NCBI GenBank assembly: GCA_041572755.1
Contig: JBFFRY010000024.1
Coordinates: forward strand, 1-42,827
Source: JBFELU01 sp041572755
Lineage (GTDB): Bacteria; Actinomycetota; Acidimicrobiia; Spongiisociales; UBA11373
Length of the DNA stretch: 42,827 nt
Direction of reading: 5' to 3'
Shown here: positions 9,510 to 18,017 of the stretch, one piece after another
Layout: each line of letters starts with the position of its first letter
Numbering within the stretch: the first letter of the stretch is position 1
Notes under the pieces: generated by a model
What the model was told of the DNA's origin: nothing
The model's input: only the letters and a program-made list of their open reading frames with translations
Database searches by the model: none
Position numbers and translations under genes: made by a program

Positions 9510-10105
9510 GCCTCATCCCCCTTTGTCTCGTTCCCGGCCTCTTCGGTTTGCGCAGCCTCTTCGGTGGCCCCGGCCTCCTCGGCGCCCCCGGTAGCCTCGG
9601 CCTGCTCAGCCTCCTCCGCCTCCTCCGCGGCTTTGGCCTGCTCAGGCTCCTCGGCCTCCTCGGCCTGCTCAGTCTCCTCGGCCTGCTCCGCCGACCCGGC
9701 CTCATCGGCCGCCGTTGCGTCGGACGCCTCAGGAGCGGCCGCATCACCCTCGAGTTCGAACTCGGGTTCTTCGGCAACGCCCGGCGCGGCCTCCTCCACA
9801 TCGGCGGCCACCTGCGCCTCCTCGCCGACGACGTGAACCCGGCTGGTCCTGACCCGGGTTGCCTCGAGCACCCCGGTGATCTCCAGCAGGCGGCGAACCG
9901 CGTCTGAGGGTTGCGCTCCCTGACCCAGCCAATACCGGGCCCGCTCGTCGTCGATCTCGACCACCGAGGGATCGGGTCGAGGGTCGTATCGACCGATCTG
10001 CTCGATGTACCGGCCGTCGCGCGGCGCACGCGAGTCGGCCACCACGACCCGGTACGTGGGCTGCTTCTTCTTGCCCTTCCGCGTCAGGCGGATCTTCACC
10101 GCCAT
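9506..10105 (-). CDS. rpsP: 30S ribosomal protein S16 with long acidic tail
   Basis: The first 85 or so of 199 residues are ordinary S16 (MAVKIRLTRKGKKKQPTYR, GRYIEQIGRYDP, YWLGQGAQPSDAVRRLL). Typical S16 is about 80-100 residues; actinobacterial forms are often somewhat longer. Here roughly 100 residues are added that are almost only Ala and Glu, with repeated AEEAEEAEQ-like units. The tail is in frame to a stop that overlaps khpA, so it is part of the gene and not a frameshift. It should be disordered and strongly negative. The start is the ATG at 10105, with a purine-rich AGGTGAGACC just upstream. Confidence 0.95.
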   Translation of the reverse strand: MAVKIRLTRKGKKKQPTYRVVVADSRAPRDGRYIEQIGRYDPRPDPSVVEIDDERARYWLGQGAQPSDAVRRLLEITGVLEATRVRTSRVHVVGEEAQVAADVEEAAPGVAEEPEFELEGDAAAPEASDATAADEAGSAEQAEETEQAEEAEEPEQAKAAEEAEEAEQAEATGGAEEAGATEEAAQTEEAGNETKGDEA

Positions 10106-10109
10106 GGTC

Positions 10110-11459
10110 TCACCTCTTCCTTCTCCTTCTGCGGCCCGGCCCCGGTAGCCCCGGGAGCCCCGGGATGGGAAGCGTCCCACCCGCAACTGCCTTCATCATC
10201 TTCTGCGTCTCGGCGAACTGCCGCAACAGCCGATTCACATCCTGGGGGCTCGTGCCCGAGCCCGACGCAATGCGGCGCTTGCGGCCTCCGTCGATCGCCT
10301 TGGGGTCACGGCGCTCGGCCGGCGTCATCGAACGAATGATCGCCTCGACGCGCGACAACTCTGCGTCCGAGACCTCGGCGCCCCGAAGCCCCGGTGCAGC
10401 GCCGGGGAGCATACCAAGCAATTGGCCCACTGACCCCATCCGCCGTATCTGTTGGAACTGTTCGAGGAAGTCCTCCAGGGTGAACGACGCGGTCATCATC
10501 TTCTCGGCGGCAGCCGCCGCCGACTGCTCGTCCCATGCCCGCTCCGCCTTCTCGATGAGCGTCATGACATCGCCCATGCCCAGAATGCGGGAAGCCATCC
10601 TCTCCGGATGGAAGGGCTCGAGGTCGGCGAGGGACTCCCCGACGCCGGCCAGTTTGATCGCCTTGCCGGTGACCTCACGGGCGGAGATGGCGGCGCCGCC
10701 GCGCGCATCCCCGTCGAGCTTGGAGAGAACCAGGCCGGTGATCGGAATGCGCTCCGAGAACCCGGCTGCGACGTTGACCGCGTCCTGACCCGTCATTGCG
10801 TCGACGACGAGGAGCACGTCATCAGCCTCGACGGCACCGCACACGGCCTCCAACTCCTCCATCATGGCCGCATCGACCTGGAGACGCCCGGCGGTGTCGA
10901 CAACGATCGCATCGAACCCGCCGCCGCGCGCCCGCTTCCGCGCCGCCTTCACGAGGCGAGGGGCCGTCGTCGCCCGATCCACGAGCACCTCCACACCGGC
11001 CTCTCGACCCAACGTCTCCAGCTGATCGATGGCGGCGGGACGTCTCAGGTCGGCCGCAACGAGCAGGGGGCGTCGACCCAGGCGCTTGATGTGGAGTGCC
11101 AGCTTGGCTGCGGTTGTCGTCTTCCCCGACCCCTGCAGCCCGACCAGCACGACCACCTGGGGACGACCGGAGGGTGTCACCAACGGCGTGTCCGAGCCCC
11201 CCAGCGTTGCGATCAACTCTTCGTGAACGATCTTGACGACCTGCTGACCGGGAGTGAGGCTCCGCGCCACCTCGGCACCGACGGCCCGGTCTCTGATCCG
11301 TTTGAGCAGGCTCGCCACCACATCGACGTTGACGTCGGCTTCGAGCAGGGCGAGACGAACCTCCCCGAGAGCCGAATCGACGTCGTCGGAGGCAAGGCGT
11401 CCCTTGGCGCGCAGCCGATCGAAGATGCTGCGCAGGTTGCCGGTGAGGGACTCGAACAT
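10110..11459 (-). CDS. ffh: Signal recognition particle protein Ffh
   Basis: A 449-residue SRP54-type GTPase that binds 4.5S RNA and signal peptides and docks with FtsY for membrane insertion. The NG domain shows GLQGSGKTTTAAKLA (G1), AADLRRPAAIDQL, DTAGRLQVD and SKLDGDARGG. The M domain shows the Met-rich GSVGQLLGMLPG and the RNA-binding SGTSPQDVNRLL. The ATG at 11459 begins the family start MFESLTGNL. TACGCT lies 8 nt upstream without a Shine-Dalgarno. It is first gene of the set leading into rpsP, 4 nt downstream. The SRP RNA gene was not found here. Confidence 0.97.
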   Translation of the reverse strand: MFESLTGNLRSIFDRLRAKGRLASDDVDSALGEVRLALLEADVNVDVVASLLKRIRDRAVGAEVARSLTPGQQVVKIVHEELIATLGGSDTPLVTPSGRPQVVVLVGLQGSGKTTTAAKLALHIKRLGRRPLLVAADLRRPAAIDQLETLGREAGVEVLVDRATTAPRLVKAARKRARGGGFDAIVVDTAGRLQVDAAMMEELEAVCGAVEADDVLLVVDAMTGQDAVNVAAGFSERIPITGLVLSKLDGDARGGAAISAREVTGKAIKLAGVGESLADLEPFHPERMASRILGMGDVMTLIEKAERAWDEQSAAAAAEKMMTASFTLEDFLEQFQQIRRMGSVGQLLGMLPGAAPGLRGAEVSDAELSRVEAIIRSMTPAERRDPKAIDGGRKRRIASGSGTSPQDVNRLLRQFAETQKMMKAVAGGTLPIPGLPGLPGPGRRRRRKR

Positions 11460-11467
11460 GGCCCTGG

Positions 11468-11473
11468 AGCGTA
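11468..11473 (-). promoter_or_regulatory. -10 box (TACGCT) of the ffh operon
   Basis: TACGCT on the minus strand ends 8 nt before the ffh ATG, with no Shine-Dalgarno between. Confidence 0.38.
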
Positions 11474-11502
11474 GCCCGCCGGGGAGGCTCGTCTCGGCCG
11501 GG

Positions 11503-11508
11503 TAGCCT
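11503..11508 (+). promoter_or_regulatory. -10 box (TAGCCT) of the upp operon
   Basis: TAGCCT lies 21 nt before the upp ATG, with GAGAGGAGG as ribosome binding site in between. The hexamer is the same as upstream of the GAPDH pair and the ferritin gene. Confidence 0.38.
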
Positions 11509-11529
11509 CTCAGGGCGAGAGGAGGCGGC

Positions 11530-12147
11530 ATGAACCTCACCGTCATCGACCACCCGCTGGCCCGGCACTACCTCACGGTTCTGCGCGACGCCCGTACGGT
11601 CCCCGAGACCTTCCGGGCCGCCGCCCGGCGACTCACCTACACGCTCCTGATGGAGGCCACCCGGGAGATACCCCTCCAGGAGCACTCGGTGACGACGCCG
11701 CTCGCCGAGGCGAAGGGAAGCAAGATGCCCGAGGTCGTGGCCATCGCCGTGCTCAGAGCCGGGCTCGGGCTCCTCGACGCCGTGATCGATCTGATCCCCC
11801 ACGTCAAGGTGGGGTTTGCCGGCGTGCAACGCGACGAGGAGACCGCCACCCCCATGGAGTACTACTTCAAGAGCGCCGACCTCTCGGGGGCCCACGTCTT
11901 GATCCTCGAGCCCATGCTGGCCACCGGGGGATCACTGTCATGGGCGGTCGGGAAGGCCAAGGAGAACGGAGCCCAGGACATCACCTGCCTGTGTGTGGTG
12001 GCCGCTCCGGCCGGGGCCGAGCGGATGTACCGGGAGCACCCCGACACGCGGATCGTCGTGGCCTCCCTCGACGAGTCGCTCAACGACCGCTTCTACATCG
12101 TGCCGGGACTCGGCGACATGGGCGACCGGCTCTTCGGGACCCTGTGA
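11530..12147 (+). CDS. upp: Uracil phosphoribosyltransferase
   Basis: A 205-residue pyrimidine-salvage enzyme making UMP from uracil and PRPP. Seen are VLRAGLGLLDAV, the PRPP-loop LEPMLATGGS and the uracil-binding C-terminal YIVPGLGDMGDRLFGT. A strong GAGAGGAGG precedes the ATG. It heads a salvage cluster with deoA and punA, and a small alkyltransferase-like gene sits between them, overlapping upp by one base (TGATG). Confidence 0.97.
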   Translation: MNLTVIDHPLARHYLTVLRDARTVPETFRAAARRLTYTLLMEATREIPLQEHSVTTPLAEAKGSKMPEVVAIAVLRAGLGLLDAVIDLIPHVKVGFAGVQRDEETATPMEYYFKSADLSGAHVLILEPMLATGGSLSWAVGKAKENGAQDITCLCVVAAPAGAERMYREHPDTRIVVASLDESLNDRFYIVPGLGDMGDRLFGTL

Positions 12148-12425
12148 TGCCGAACGAGGCATTCGAGAGCCGGGTGCGTGAGGTCATCGCCGCCTTGGAG
12201 CCGGGCGAGGTCACCACCTACGGCGAGGTGGCGGCCGAGGCGGGGTTCCCGGGGGCGGCCCGGGCGGTGGGAAGCCTCTTGCGCCACTCCACCGGTCTTC
12301 CCTGGTGGCGAGTGGTGTCGGCGGCTGGACGGCTGGTGCCCGACGGTGAGGAGGAGCACCGGCGGCGACTCGAAGCCGAGGGCGTAGTGTTCACTCGTTC
12401 CGACACAGTGGCGCTTCAGCGGTAG
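12147..12425 (+). CDS. Alkyltransferase-like protein (ATL), MGMT family
   Basis: A 92-residue protein matching the DNA-binding domain of O6-methylguanine-DNA methyltransferase: VTTYGEVAAEAGFPGAARAVG and then PWWRVVSAAGRL. The alkyl-acceptor motif PCHRV of the active enzymes is PWWRV here, so the reactive cysteine is Trp. In characterised ATL proteins that Cys-to-Trp change abolishes transfer but keeps binding to alkylated guanine, and the protein directs nucleotide excision repair. Placement between upp and deoA with a one-base overlap suggests cotranscription with nucleoside salvage. The second Trp in place of the usual His is unusual. Confidence 0.88.
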   Translation: MPNEAFESRVREVIAALEPGEVTTYGEVAAEAGFPGAARAVGSLLRHSTGLPWWRVVSAAGRLVPDGEEEHRRRLEAEGVVFTRSDTVALQR

Positions 12426-12439
12426 CGAGGAGGATCGGC

Positions 12440-13744
12440 ATGGCGTTCAGCTTCCGGCAGCTCATCGAGCGCAAACGCGATGGTGGGGTCCTGCGAGGCG
12501 AGGAGATCCGTTGGATCATCGCCGAGTACGCCAAGGGCAACCTCCCCGACTACCAGATGGCCGCCATGCTGATGGCTGTGTTCAAGGAGGGGTTGGACGG
12601 ATCTGAACTCGACGTCTGGACCGACGCCATGCTCCACTCCGGCGAGGTCCTCGACCTGTCCCACATCGATGCCCCCAAGGTCGACAAGCACTCCACCGGC
12701 GGGGTGGGAGACAAGGTGAGCATCCCTTTGGCGCCGATGGTGGCCGCCTGCGGCGCGGCCGTGCCGATGATGAGCGGGCGGGGCCTCGGGCATACCGGGG
12801 GAACGGTCGACAAGCTGGAATCGATCCCCGGGTTCCGCACCAGCCTCTCACCGGACGAGTTCGTATCCATCGTGGAACGAACCGGTCTGGTCCTTGCCGG
12901 ACAGTCGGGCTCGCTGGCGCCCGCCGACGGTGCCATCTACGCGCTCCGCGACGCGACCGGCTCCGTCCCCTCGATCCCGCTCATCGCCTCCTCGATCATG
13001 TCGAAGAAGCTGGCGGTGGGGCTCGGCGCCCTGGTGCTCGACGTCAAGGTCGGCCGCGGTGCCTTCATGAAGGATCTCGATCGGGCCCGCCTGCTCGCCG
13101 AGACGATGGTGGGCATCGGAAAGGCGCGCGGGACGCCGGTCGTCGCGGTCCTGACCGACATGAACCAGCCCCTCGGGCGAATGGTGGGCAACGCCAACGA
13201 GATCGCCGAGTCGATCGAGGTGCTCCACGGCGGCGGCCCCCGGGATCTCGTGGAGGTCGTGTACCGACTTGCTGAAGAGATGCTGATGCTGGCCGGGGTC
13301 GAGCCACAGCGAGGTGACGCCCGACAGCGACTCGAGAGAGCCGTCAGCTCCGGGGCAGCCTTCGAGAAGCTGGAGCAGGTGGTCGCGGCCCAAGGGGGCG
13401 ACCCGGCGGTGCTCCACGACCCTTCACTGCTCCCCCAGGCCCACAACGAGCACGTGGTCCGTGCCCCCAGGGATGGCTACGTGGCCCGCATCGACGCCTT
13501 CGACATCGGCACGGCCGCTCTGCGCCTCGGGGCTGGCCGGGAACGCAAGGAAGACGACATCGACCCGGCCGTCGGTCTCGCAATCGAAGTGAAGACCGGC
13601 GACGAGGTGACGGCCGGACAGGCCCTCGCCCGCATCTTCTGGAACGATGAAGGCAAGCTCGGCGATTCGCTCCCGATGATCGAGGGTGCTTTCGAGATCT
13701 CCGAGCACCTCGGCACCCCGCTCGTCTACGGCGACGTCCGATGA
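12440..13744 (+). CDS. deoA: Thymidine / pyrimidine-nucleoside phosphorylase
   Basis: A 434-residue enzyme splitting thymidine (or uridine, if Pdp type) with phosphate into base and sugar 1-phosphate. The family signature reads SGRGLGHTGGTVDKLESI. KHSTGGVGDK gives the phosphate site and SSIMSKKLA follows. The C-terminal domain contains VRAPRDGYVARIDA. A GAGGAGGATC site precedes the ATG. Thymidine-only versus broad specificity cannot be decided by eye, so pdp is an alternative name. The stop overlaps punA (ATGA). Confidence 0.95.
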   Translation: MAFSFRQLIERKRDGGVLRGEEIRWIIAEYAKGNLPDYQMAAMLMAVFKEGLDGSELDVWTDAMLHSGEVLDLSHIDAPKVDKHSTGGVGDKVSIPLAPMVAACGAAVPMMSGRGLGHTGGTVDKLESIPGFRTSLSPDEFVSIVERTGLVLAGQSGSLAPADGAIYALRDATGSVPSIPLIASSIMSKKLAVGLGALVLDVKVGRGAFMKDLDRARLLAETMVGIGKARGTPVVAVLTDMNQPLGRMVGNANEIAESIEVLHGGGPRDLVEVVYRLAEEMLMLAGVEPQRGDARQRLERAVSSGAAFEKLEQVVAAQGGDPAVLHDPSLLPQAHNEHVVRAPRDGYVARIDAFDIGTAALRLGAGRERKEDDIDPAVGLAIEVKTGDEVTAGQALARIFWNDEGKLGDSLPMIEGAFEISEHLGTPLVYGDVR

Positions 13745-14571
13745 CGTACGACGAGCTCCGGGCAGCGGCGGCAGCGATCGCCGAGGGAACCGGCCGGGAG
13801 CGGCACCAAATCGCAGTCGTGCTCGGATCCGGTCTCAGTGGGTACGCGGCGCAACTCCCCGAGGCCACGGAGATCCCCTACAGCTCGATCCCGGGGTTCC
13901 CGGTCCCCGCCGTCGAGGGACACAGCGGGAGCCTGATCTCCGCCGAGATCGCCGGCAAGGGGGTTCTGGTCCTGGCCGGGCGGGTCCACACCTACGAGGG
14001 TTGGGCGATGGAGGACATCGTGTTCGGCGTCCGCTGTGCCGTGCTGTCCGGTTGCGAGACCGTGGCGCTCACCAACGCCGCCGGTGGCGTCGGCGATGGA
14101 CTGGCACCGGGCGATCTTGTGCTCATCACCGATCATCTCAACCTCACCGGGCGCAACCCGCTGGTGGGTGACAACGACGACCGCCTCGGCCCCCGGTTCC
14201 CGGACATGAGCACGGTGTACCCGCCCGGTCTCCGGGAGATCGCTCACAGTTCGGCGGAGGCCGCCGGTGTCGAACTCACCGAGGGTGTCTACGCCTGGTT
14301 CCTCGGTCCCAGCTACGAGACACCGGCGGAAGTGCAGATGGCCAAACGTCTCGGCGCCGACCTGGTCGGGATGTCGACGGTGCCGGAGGCCATCGCCGCC
14401 CATCACATGGGGGCCGCGGTGCTCGGTATCTCGCTCGTCACCAACCTGGCTGCCGGCATATCGGACACGCCTCTGAGCCACGACGAGGTCCAGGAGACGG
14501 CCGCCGCAGCACGGAATCGGTTCACAACGCTCGTCGACCGGCTCCTCGAAGATCTGGCCGCCGGCCGCTGA
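13741..14571 (+). CDS. punA: Purine-nucleoside phosphorylase
   Basis: A 276-residue trimeric-type PNP that splits guanosine or inosine with phosphate. Seen are the phosphate site VVLGSGLSG, VEGHSGSL, GRVHTYEGW, TNAAGGVGDGL, GMSTVPEA and the base-binding VTNLAAG, whose Asn is typical of the 6-oxopurine-specific class. It starts within the deoA stop codon. With upp, deoA and cdd (opposite strand) it completes a nucleoside-salvage set. Confidence 0.95.
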   Translation: MTYDELRAAAAAIAEGTGRERHQIAVVLGSGLSGYAAQLPEATEIPYSSIPGFPVPAVEGHSGSLISAEIAGKGVLVLAGRVHTYEGWAMEDIVFGVRCAVLSGCETVALTNAAGGVGDGLAPGDLVLITDHLNLTGRNPLVGDNDDRLGPRFPDMSTVYPPGLREIAHSSAEAAGVELTEGVYAWFLGPSYETPAEVQMAKRLGADLVGMSTVPEAIAAHHMGAAVLGISLVTNLAAGISDTPLSHDEVQETAAAARNRFTTLVDRLLEDLAAGR

Positions 14572-14605
14572 TCACACCCCCGGTCGAGCCCCAACGGCGA
14601 TGGCC

Positions 14606-14611
14606 TAGCAT
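14606..14611 (+). promoter_or_regulatory. -10 box (TAGCAT) of etfBA
   Basis: TAGCAT lies 23 nt before the etfB ATG, with GAGAGGAGG as ribosome binding site in between. Confidence 0.35.
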
Positions 14612-14634
14612 CGGCGGCACGAGAGAGGAGGGCC

Positions 14635-15411
14635 ATGAAGATCGTCGTCTGCGTGAAGCAGATACCCGATCCGAACACACCGTACGAGCTCGATCCCGAG
14701 ACCCACTTCGTCGTCCGGCCGGAGGAACAGGTCCTCGACGACACCGATCGCTACGGCGTCGAGTTGGCGCTGCAGATCGCCGAGGCCGGAGAAGCGGAGA
14801 TCGTGCTCGTCTCGATGGGGCCGACCGGCGGCCTCCAGGGCATCCGTCAGGCCCTCGCCATGGGTGCCGACCGTGCCGTCGTCGTCGACGACGACGCCTT
14901 GCGCGGGTCGGGAGCGCTGCCCACCGCCAAGGTCCTGGCCGCCGCCATCGGGCCGGAGGCCCCGGATCTGGTCATCACGGGAACCGAGTCGACCGACGGC
15001 TACACCGGGGTGGTGCCCCAGCAGCTCGCCGAGCTCCTCGGCATGCCCGCCCTCACCTTCGCCCGCAAGGTCGACATCGGCGACGGATCCCTCCGCATCG
15101 AGAGGCAGACCGCCGACGGGTACGACGTGGTCGAGTGCCCGCTCCCGGCCGTCGTGTCGGTGACGTCGGGTGCGGTCGAGCCCCGCTACCCGACTTTCAA
15201 GGGGATCATGGCCGCCAAGCAGAAGCAGGTCGACCAGCCGTCGCTGGGCGACTTGGGTGTCTCACCGGAAGCGGTCGGTGTCGGAGGCTCCCGGCAGGTC
15301 ATCCGGGAGGTGCGCCCGGCGCCGGCCCGACAGGCCGGCCGCTTGGTCACGGATGAGGGCGAGGCCTACCTCGAGATCGTCAAGCTCCTCGAAGAAACGA
15401 AGGTGATCTGA
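14635..15411 (+). CDS. etfB: Electron transfer flavoprotein, beta subunit
   Basis: A 258-residue ETF beta subunit. It starts MKIVVCVKQIPDPNTP, with DTDRYGVELALQIAE, ALAMGADRAV and ITGTESTDGYTGVVPQQLA typical of the family. ETF accepts electrons from acyl-CoA dehydrogenases and passes them to the quinone pool through ETF:quinone oxidoreductase. etfA starts 2 nt after its stop. The family also includes FixA-type proteins, but nothing nearby suggests nitrogen fixation. Confidence 0.95.
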   Translation: MKIVVCVKQIPDPNTPYELDPETHFVVRPEEQVLDDTDRYGVELALQIAEAGEAEIVLVSMGPTGGLQGIRQALAMGADRAVVVDDDALRGSGALPTAKVLAAAIGPEAPDLVITGTESTDGYTGVVPQQLAELLGMPALTFARKVDIGDGSLRIERQTADGYDVVECPLPAVVSVTSGAVEPRYPTFKGIMAAKQKQVDQPSLGDLGVSPEAVGVGGSRQVIREVRPAPARQAGRLVTDEGEAYLEIVKLLEETKVI

Positions 15412-15412
15412 C

Positions 15413-16354
15413 ATGCAGACCTGGGTCTTCACCGACGAGGCCGGCGCCAAGTCGACCGCACTCGAGGCCCTCACCAAGGCCCGCTCGTTCGACGGCGATC
15501 TGGCTGCGGTATACGCCGGGCAGGCCTCAGACGACATCGTTGCTGCCCTGGGTGCTCACGGCGCGAGCAAGGTGTTCCACATCGATCCCGGCGACGCGCT
15601 GCCGGCGGCCGGCGTCACGGCCGCCCTCGCCGCTCTGGTCGCCGAGCACGGACCCGACCTGCTGCTCTTCGGCCAGGGCTACACCGATCGTGACGTCGCC
15701 GGTCGCCTCAGCGCACGGCTCGATCGCCCCGTGCTCGCCGGTGCCGTCGACATCGTCGTCGAGGGGGGTGGCGTCCGGGTGATGAACGAGATCCTGGGCG
15801 GCACCACCATCATCGAGACCGCGTTCGAGGGTGAGGGACCGTGGATCGCCGTCGTACGGCCGAAGTCCTTTGCCGCCGAGCCGGGAGGCCAGGCAACGCC
15901 CGATGTGGTGTCGGTGGCGATGCCCGATCCGGGGCCGGCCACCATCGTCGAACGCCATGAGGAACCGGCGACCGGGCCGAAGCTGGAGGAGGCCAACATC
16001 GTCGTGTCCGGAGGACGCGGGATGGGCACGGAGGAGGCCTTCGGCGCCATCGAAGAGCTCGCCGGGATCCTCGGTGCTGCGGTCGGCGCCACCCGGGCGG
16101 TCGTCGACGCCGGGTGGGTGCCCTACTCCCTGCAGGTGGGCCAGACCGGGAAGACCGTCAAGCCGAGCGTCTACGTGGCCCTCGGTATCAGCGGGGCCAT
16201 GCAGCACGCCGTCGGCATGAAGGACGCCGGCACGATCATCTCGGTCAACAAGGACGAGGAGGCGCCGATCTTCGGCATCTCTGATCTCGGCATCGTCGGT
16301 GACGTGCACAAGGTCCTGCCCCAATTGCTGGAGGCGCTCCAGGCCCGGGGGTGA
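15413..16354 (+). CDS. etfA: Electron transfer flavoprotein, alpha subunit
   Basis: A 313-residue ETF alpha subunit. The C-terminal FAD domain is clear: SGGRGMGTEEAFGAIEEL, GATRAVVDAGWVPYSLQ, QTGKTVKPSVYVALGISG and AMQHAVGMKDAGTIISVN. The N-terminal domain (MQTWVFTDEAGAKS) forms the interface with EtfB. It converges on the operon ending at 16361, leaving only 6 bp between stops and so no room for a separate terminator. Confidence 0.96.
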   Translation: MQTWVFTDEAGAKSTALEALTKARSFDGDLAAVYAGQASDDIVAALGAHGASKVFHIDPGDALPAAGVTAALAALVAEHGPDLLLFGQGYTDRDVAGRLSARLDRPVLAGAVDIVVEGGGVRVMNEILGGTTIIETAFEGEGPWIAVVRPKSFAAEPGGQATPDVVSVAMPDPGPATIVERHEEPATGPKLEEANIVVSGGRGMGTEEAFGAIEELAGILGAAVGATRAVVDAGWVPYSLQVGQTGKTVKPSVYVALGISGAMQHAVGMKDAGTIISVNKDEEAPIFGISDLGIVGDVHKVLPQLLEALQARG

Positions 16355-16360
16355 TCCTCT

Positions 16361-16657
16361 CTAGCTGAGGCGCCGGGTGTCGATGTGATTGCGCCCGCCG
16401 GTGATGAAGTGTCGCGGCACCGGTTCGGGGAGGAACGCTCCGATGGCGAGTGCCAGCGCGGCCAGGCCGGCCGCTGCCCACCAGGCGCGGTGGACACCCA
16501 GGATCGCCGCCACCACCACGAGAAGGACGGCCCCGATGACTGCCAGCCATGCCGCCCGCAGCAACAGTCGGTAGGCCGTCGTCACCTTCCAATCCTGGGC
16601 TCGCGCCAGAGTCATGGTCCGGCTATCGGATGCCCGAGCCGGTCCCTTGACCCTCAT
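16361..16657 (-). CDS. Small two-helix membrane protein
   Basis: A 98-residue protein whose ATG at 16657 overlaps the cdd stop (ATGA), which decides the start. Two hydrophobic helices are evident, about LLLRAAWLAVIGAVLLVVVA and WWAAAGLAALALAIGAFL, separated by a short basic turn. The ends are charged and the C-terminus reads HFITGGRNHIDTRRLS. No family recognised. It is the last gene of the long minus-strand operon. Confidence 0.7.
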   Translation of the reverse strand: MRVKGPARASDSRTMTLARAQDWKVTTAYRLLLRAAWLAVIGAVLLVVVAAILGVHRAWWAAAGLAALALAIGAFLPEPVPRHFITGGRNHIDTRRLS

Positions 16658-17031
16658 CGCAAGCGAAACCCGTGCGGCAGGATCTCTTCGAGCGTGTGCT
16701 CGGCCGCACCGTCGGGGCCGTCCACGATCACTCGTTCGACATCGAATTCCCTCATCAACTGGCGGCAGTTGCCGCACGGGTACCCGGCCTCCTCGGCATC
16801 GATGCAGGCCACCACGACCGTGGCGAGCTTGCGGGCCCCGGAGGCCACCGCGTGGGCGATCGCCGTGGCTTCAGCACAGATCGTGGCGCCGTACGCGGAG
16901 TTCTCCACATTGGCACCGTGATACCGGTTGCCCTCATCGTCGATCACGACGGCGCCCACCCGGAACCCCGAGAAGGGGACATAGGCCTTGAGCGCAGCTC
17001 GCCTGGCTTCCGCAATCAGTTCATCGCTCAT
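16654..17031 (-). CDS. cdd: Cytidine deaminase
   Basis: A 125-residue homotetramer-type enzyme turning cytidine or deoxycytidine into uridine or deoxyuridine. The zinc and catalytic motif reads NSAYGATICAEATAI (CAE) and the second zinc motif PCGNCRQ. It overlaps ftsY by one base (TGATG). Cytidine salvage at the end of a cell-growth operon is not a usual neighbour for ftsY, but it complements the upp-deoA-punA set 2 kb away. Confidence 0.96.
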   Translation of the reverse strand: MSDELIAEARRAALKAYVPFSGFRVGAVVIDDEGNRYHGANVENSAYGATICAEATAIAHAVASGARKLATVVVACIDAEEAGYPCGNCRQLMREFDVERVIVDGPDGAAEHTLEEILPHGFRLR

Positions 17032-18017
17032 CAGACCCCCAGGAGTGCCTCGACGAAGGCATCGACCTCGAACGGCAAGAGGTCGTCGGGACCCTCGCCG
17101 ACCCCAACGTACTTCACAGGAACACCCAGCTCGCGCTCCACGGCGATCGCGATGCCGCCGCGAGCCGTACCGTCGAGCTTGGTCACGACCAGACCGGTCA
17201 CACCGACCGCCTCAGTGAAGGCCCGGGCTTGGGCGATGCCGTTCTGGCCACCCGTCCCATCCAACACCAGCAGGACCTCACCGACCTCACCGCCTTCGCG
17301 ACCCAACACCCGCACGATCTTGGCGAGCTCGTCCATGAGGTTCTGCTTGGCATGGAGCCTTCCCGCAGTGTCGACGATCAAGACGTCCTTGCCCCGAGCG
17401 GCCGCGGCCCGGTAGGCGTCGAAGGCCACCGAGGCCGGATCGGCGCCCGGCTGTCCCGACACGGTATCGACGTCGAGGCGCTCGCCCCAGGAGCGCAGCT
17501 GCTCGGCGGCCGCGGCCCGGAAGGTGTCGGCTGCTCCAAGCAGGACGCCCGAGCCACCGCCGGCGAGTCGGGCACCCAGCTTGGCCGCCGTCGTCGTTTT
17601 CCCGGATCCGTTGACGCCCACCATGACGATGACGGCCGGATCGCCGGCGAGGTGGAGATCCCTCGGGACGTCTCGAAAAGACTCGACCAGGAGGCGGCGC
17701 AACGCAGCAGCTGCCTCGTCCGGGCCGGCGGGCCGCTGGTCGTGGAGGGCTCCGATGATCCCCGCGGTGACTCCCGGACCGATGTCGGCCGCCAGGAGCA
17801 CCCGTTCGAGATCCCCGAGACCGGCGGGATCGAGTTCCCGGCCGAGCAGGACGCCCAATCGATCGCGCATGGCTCGTCGTGTTGGGGCGAGACCGGCGCC
17901 GAGATCGCCGCCGGCACGGGTGACGTGTCCCGTCGAGCTGCTGCGACGCCGCCGGAACAACCAGATGCCGATCACCACGGCAACTACTGCAGCCGCCGCC
18001 ACTGCGGCGATGATCAC
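17031..18017 (-). CDS. ftsY: SRP receptor FtsY
   Basis: A 328-residue SRP receptor GTPase that docks Ffh-ribosome complexes at the membrane. The first 25 residues (IIAAVAAAAVVAVVIG then RRRR) are a membrane anchor, as in other actinobacterial FtsY. The NG domain shows GVNGSGKTTTAAKLG, AADTFRAAAAEQL, DTAGRLH and TKLDGTARGG. The GTG start at 18017 overlaps the smc stop. The long acidic A domain of E. coli FtsY is absent. Confidence 0.96.
   Translation of the reverse strand: MIIAAVAAAAVVAVVIGIWLFRRRRSSSTGHVTRAGGDLGAGLAPTRRAMRDRLGVLLGRELDPAGLGDLERVLLAADIGPGVTAGIIGALHDQRPAGPDEAAAALRRLLVESFRDVPRDLHLAGDPAVIVMVGVNGSGKTTTAAKLGARLAGGGSGVLLGAADTFRAAAAEQLRSWGERLDVDTVSGQPGADPASVAFDAYRAAAARGKDVLIVDTAGRLHAKQNLMDELAKIVRVLGREGGEVGEVLLVLDGTGGQNGIAQARAFTEAVGVTGLVVTKLDGTARGGIAIAVERELGVPVKYVGVGEGPDDLLPFEVDAFVEALLGV

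Noticed and set aside
9510..9800. A separate repetitive protein downstream of rpsP
   Set aside because: The Ala/Glu repeat is in the same frame as S16 with no stop between, so it is a C-terminal extension.
12290..12320. An active O6-methylguanine methyltransferase
   Set aside because: The acceptor cysteine of PCHRV is replaced by Trp, so it fits an alkyltransferase-like protein.
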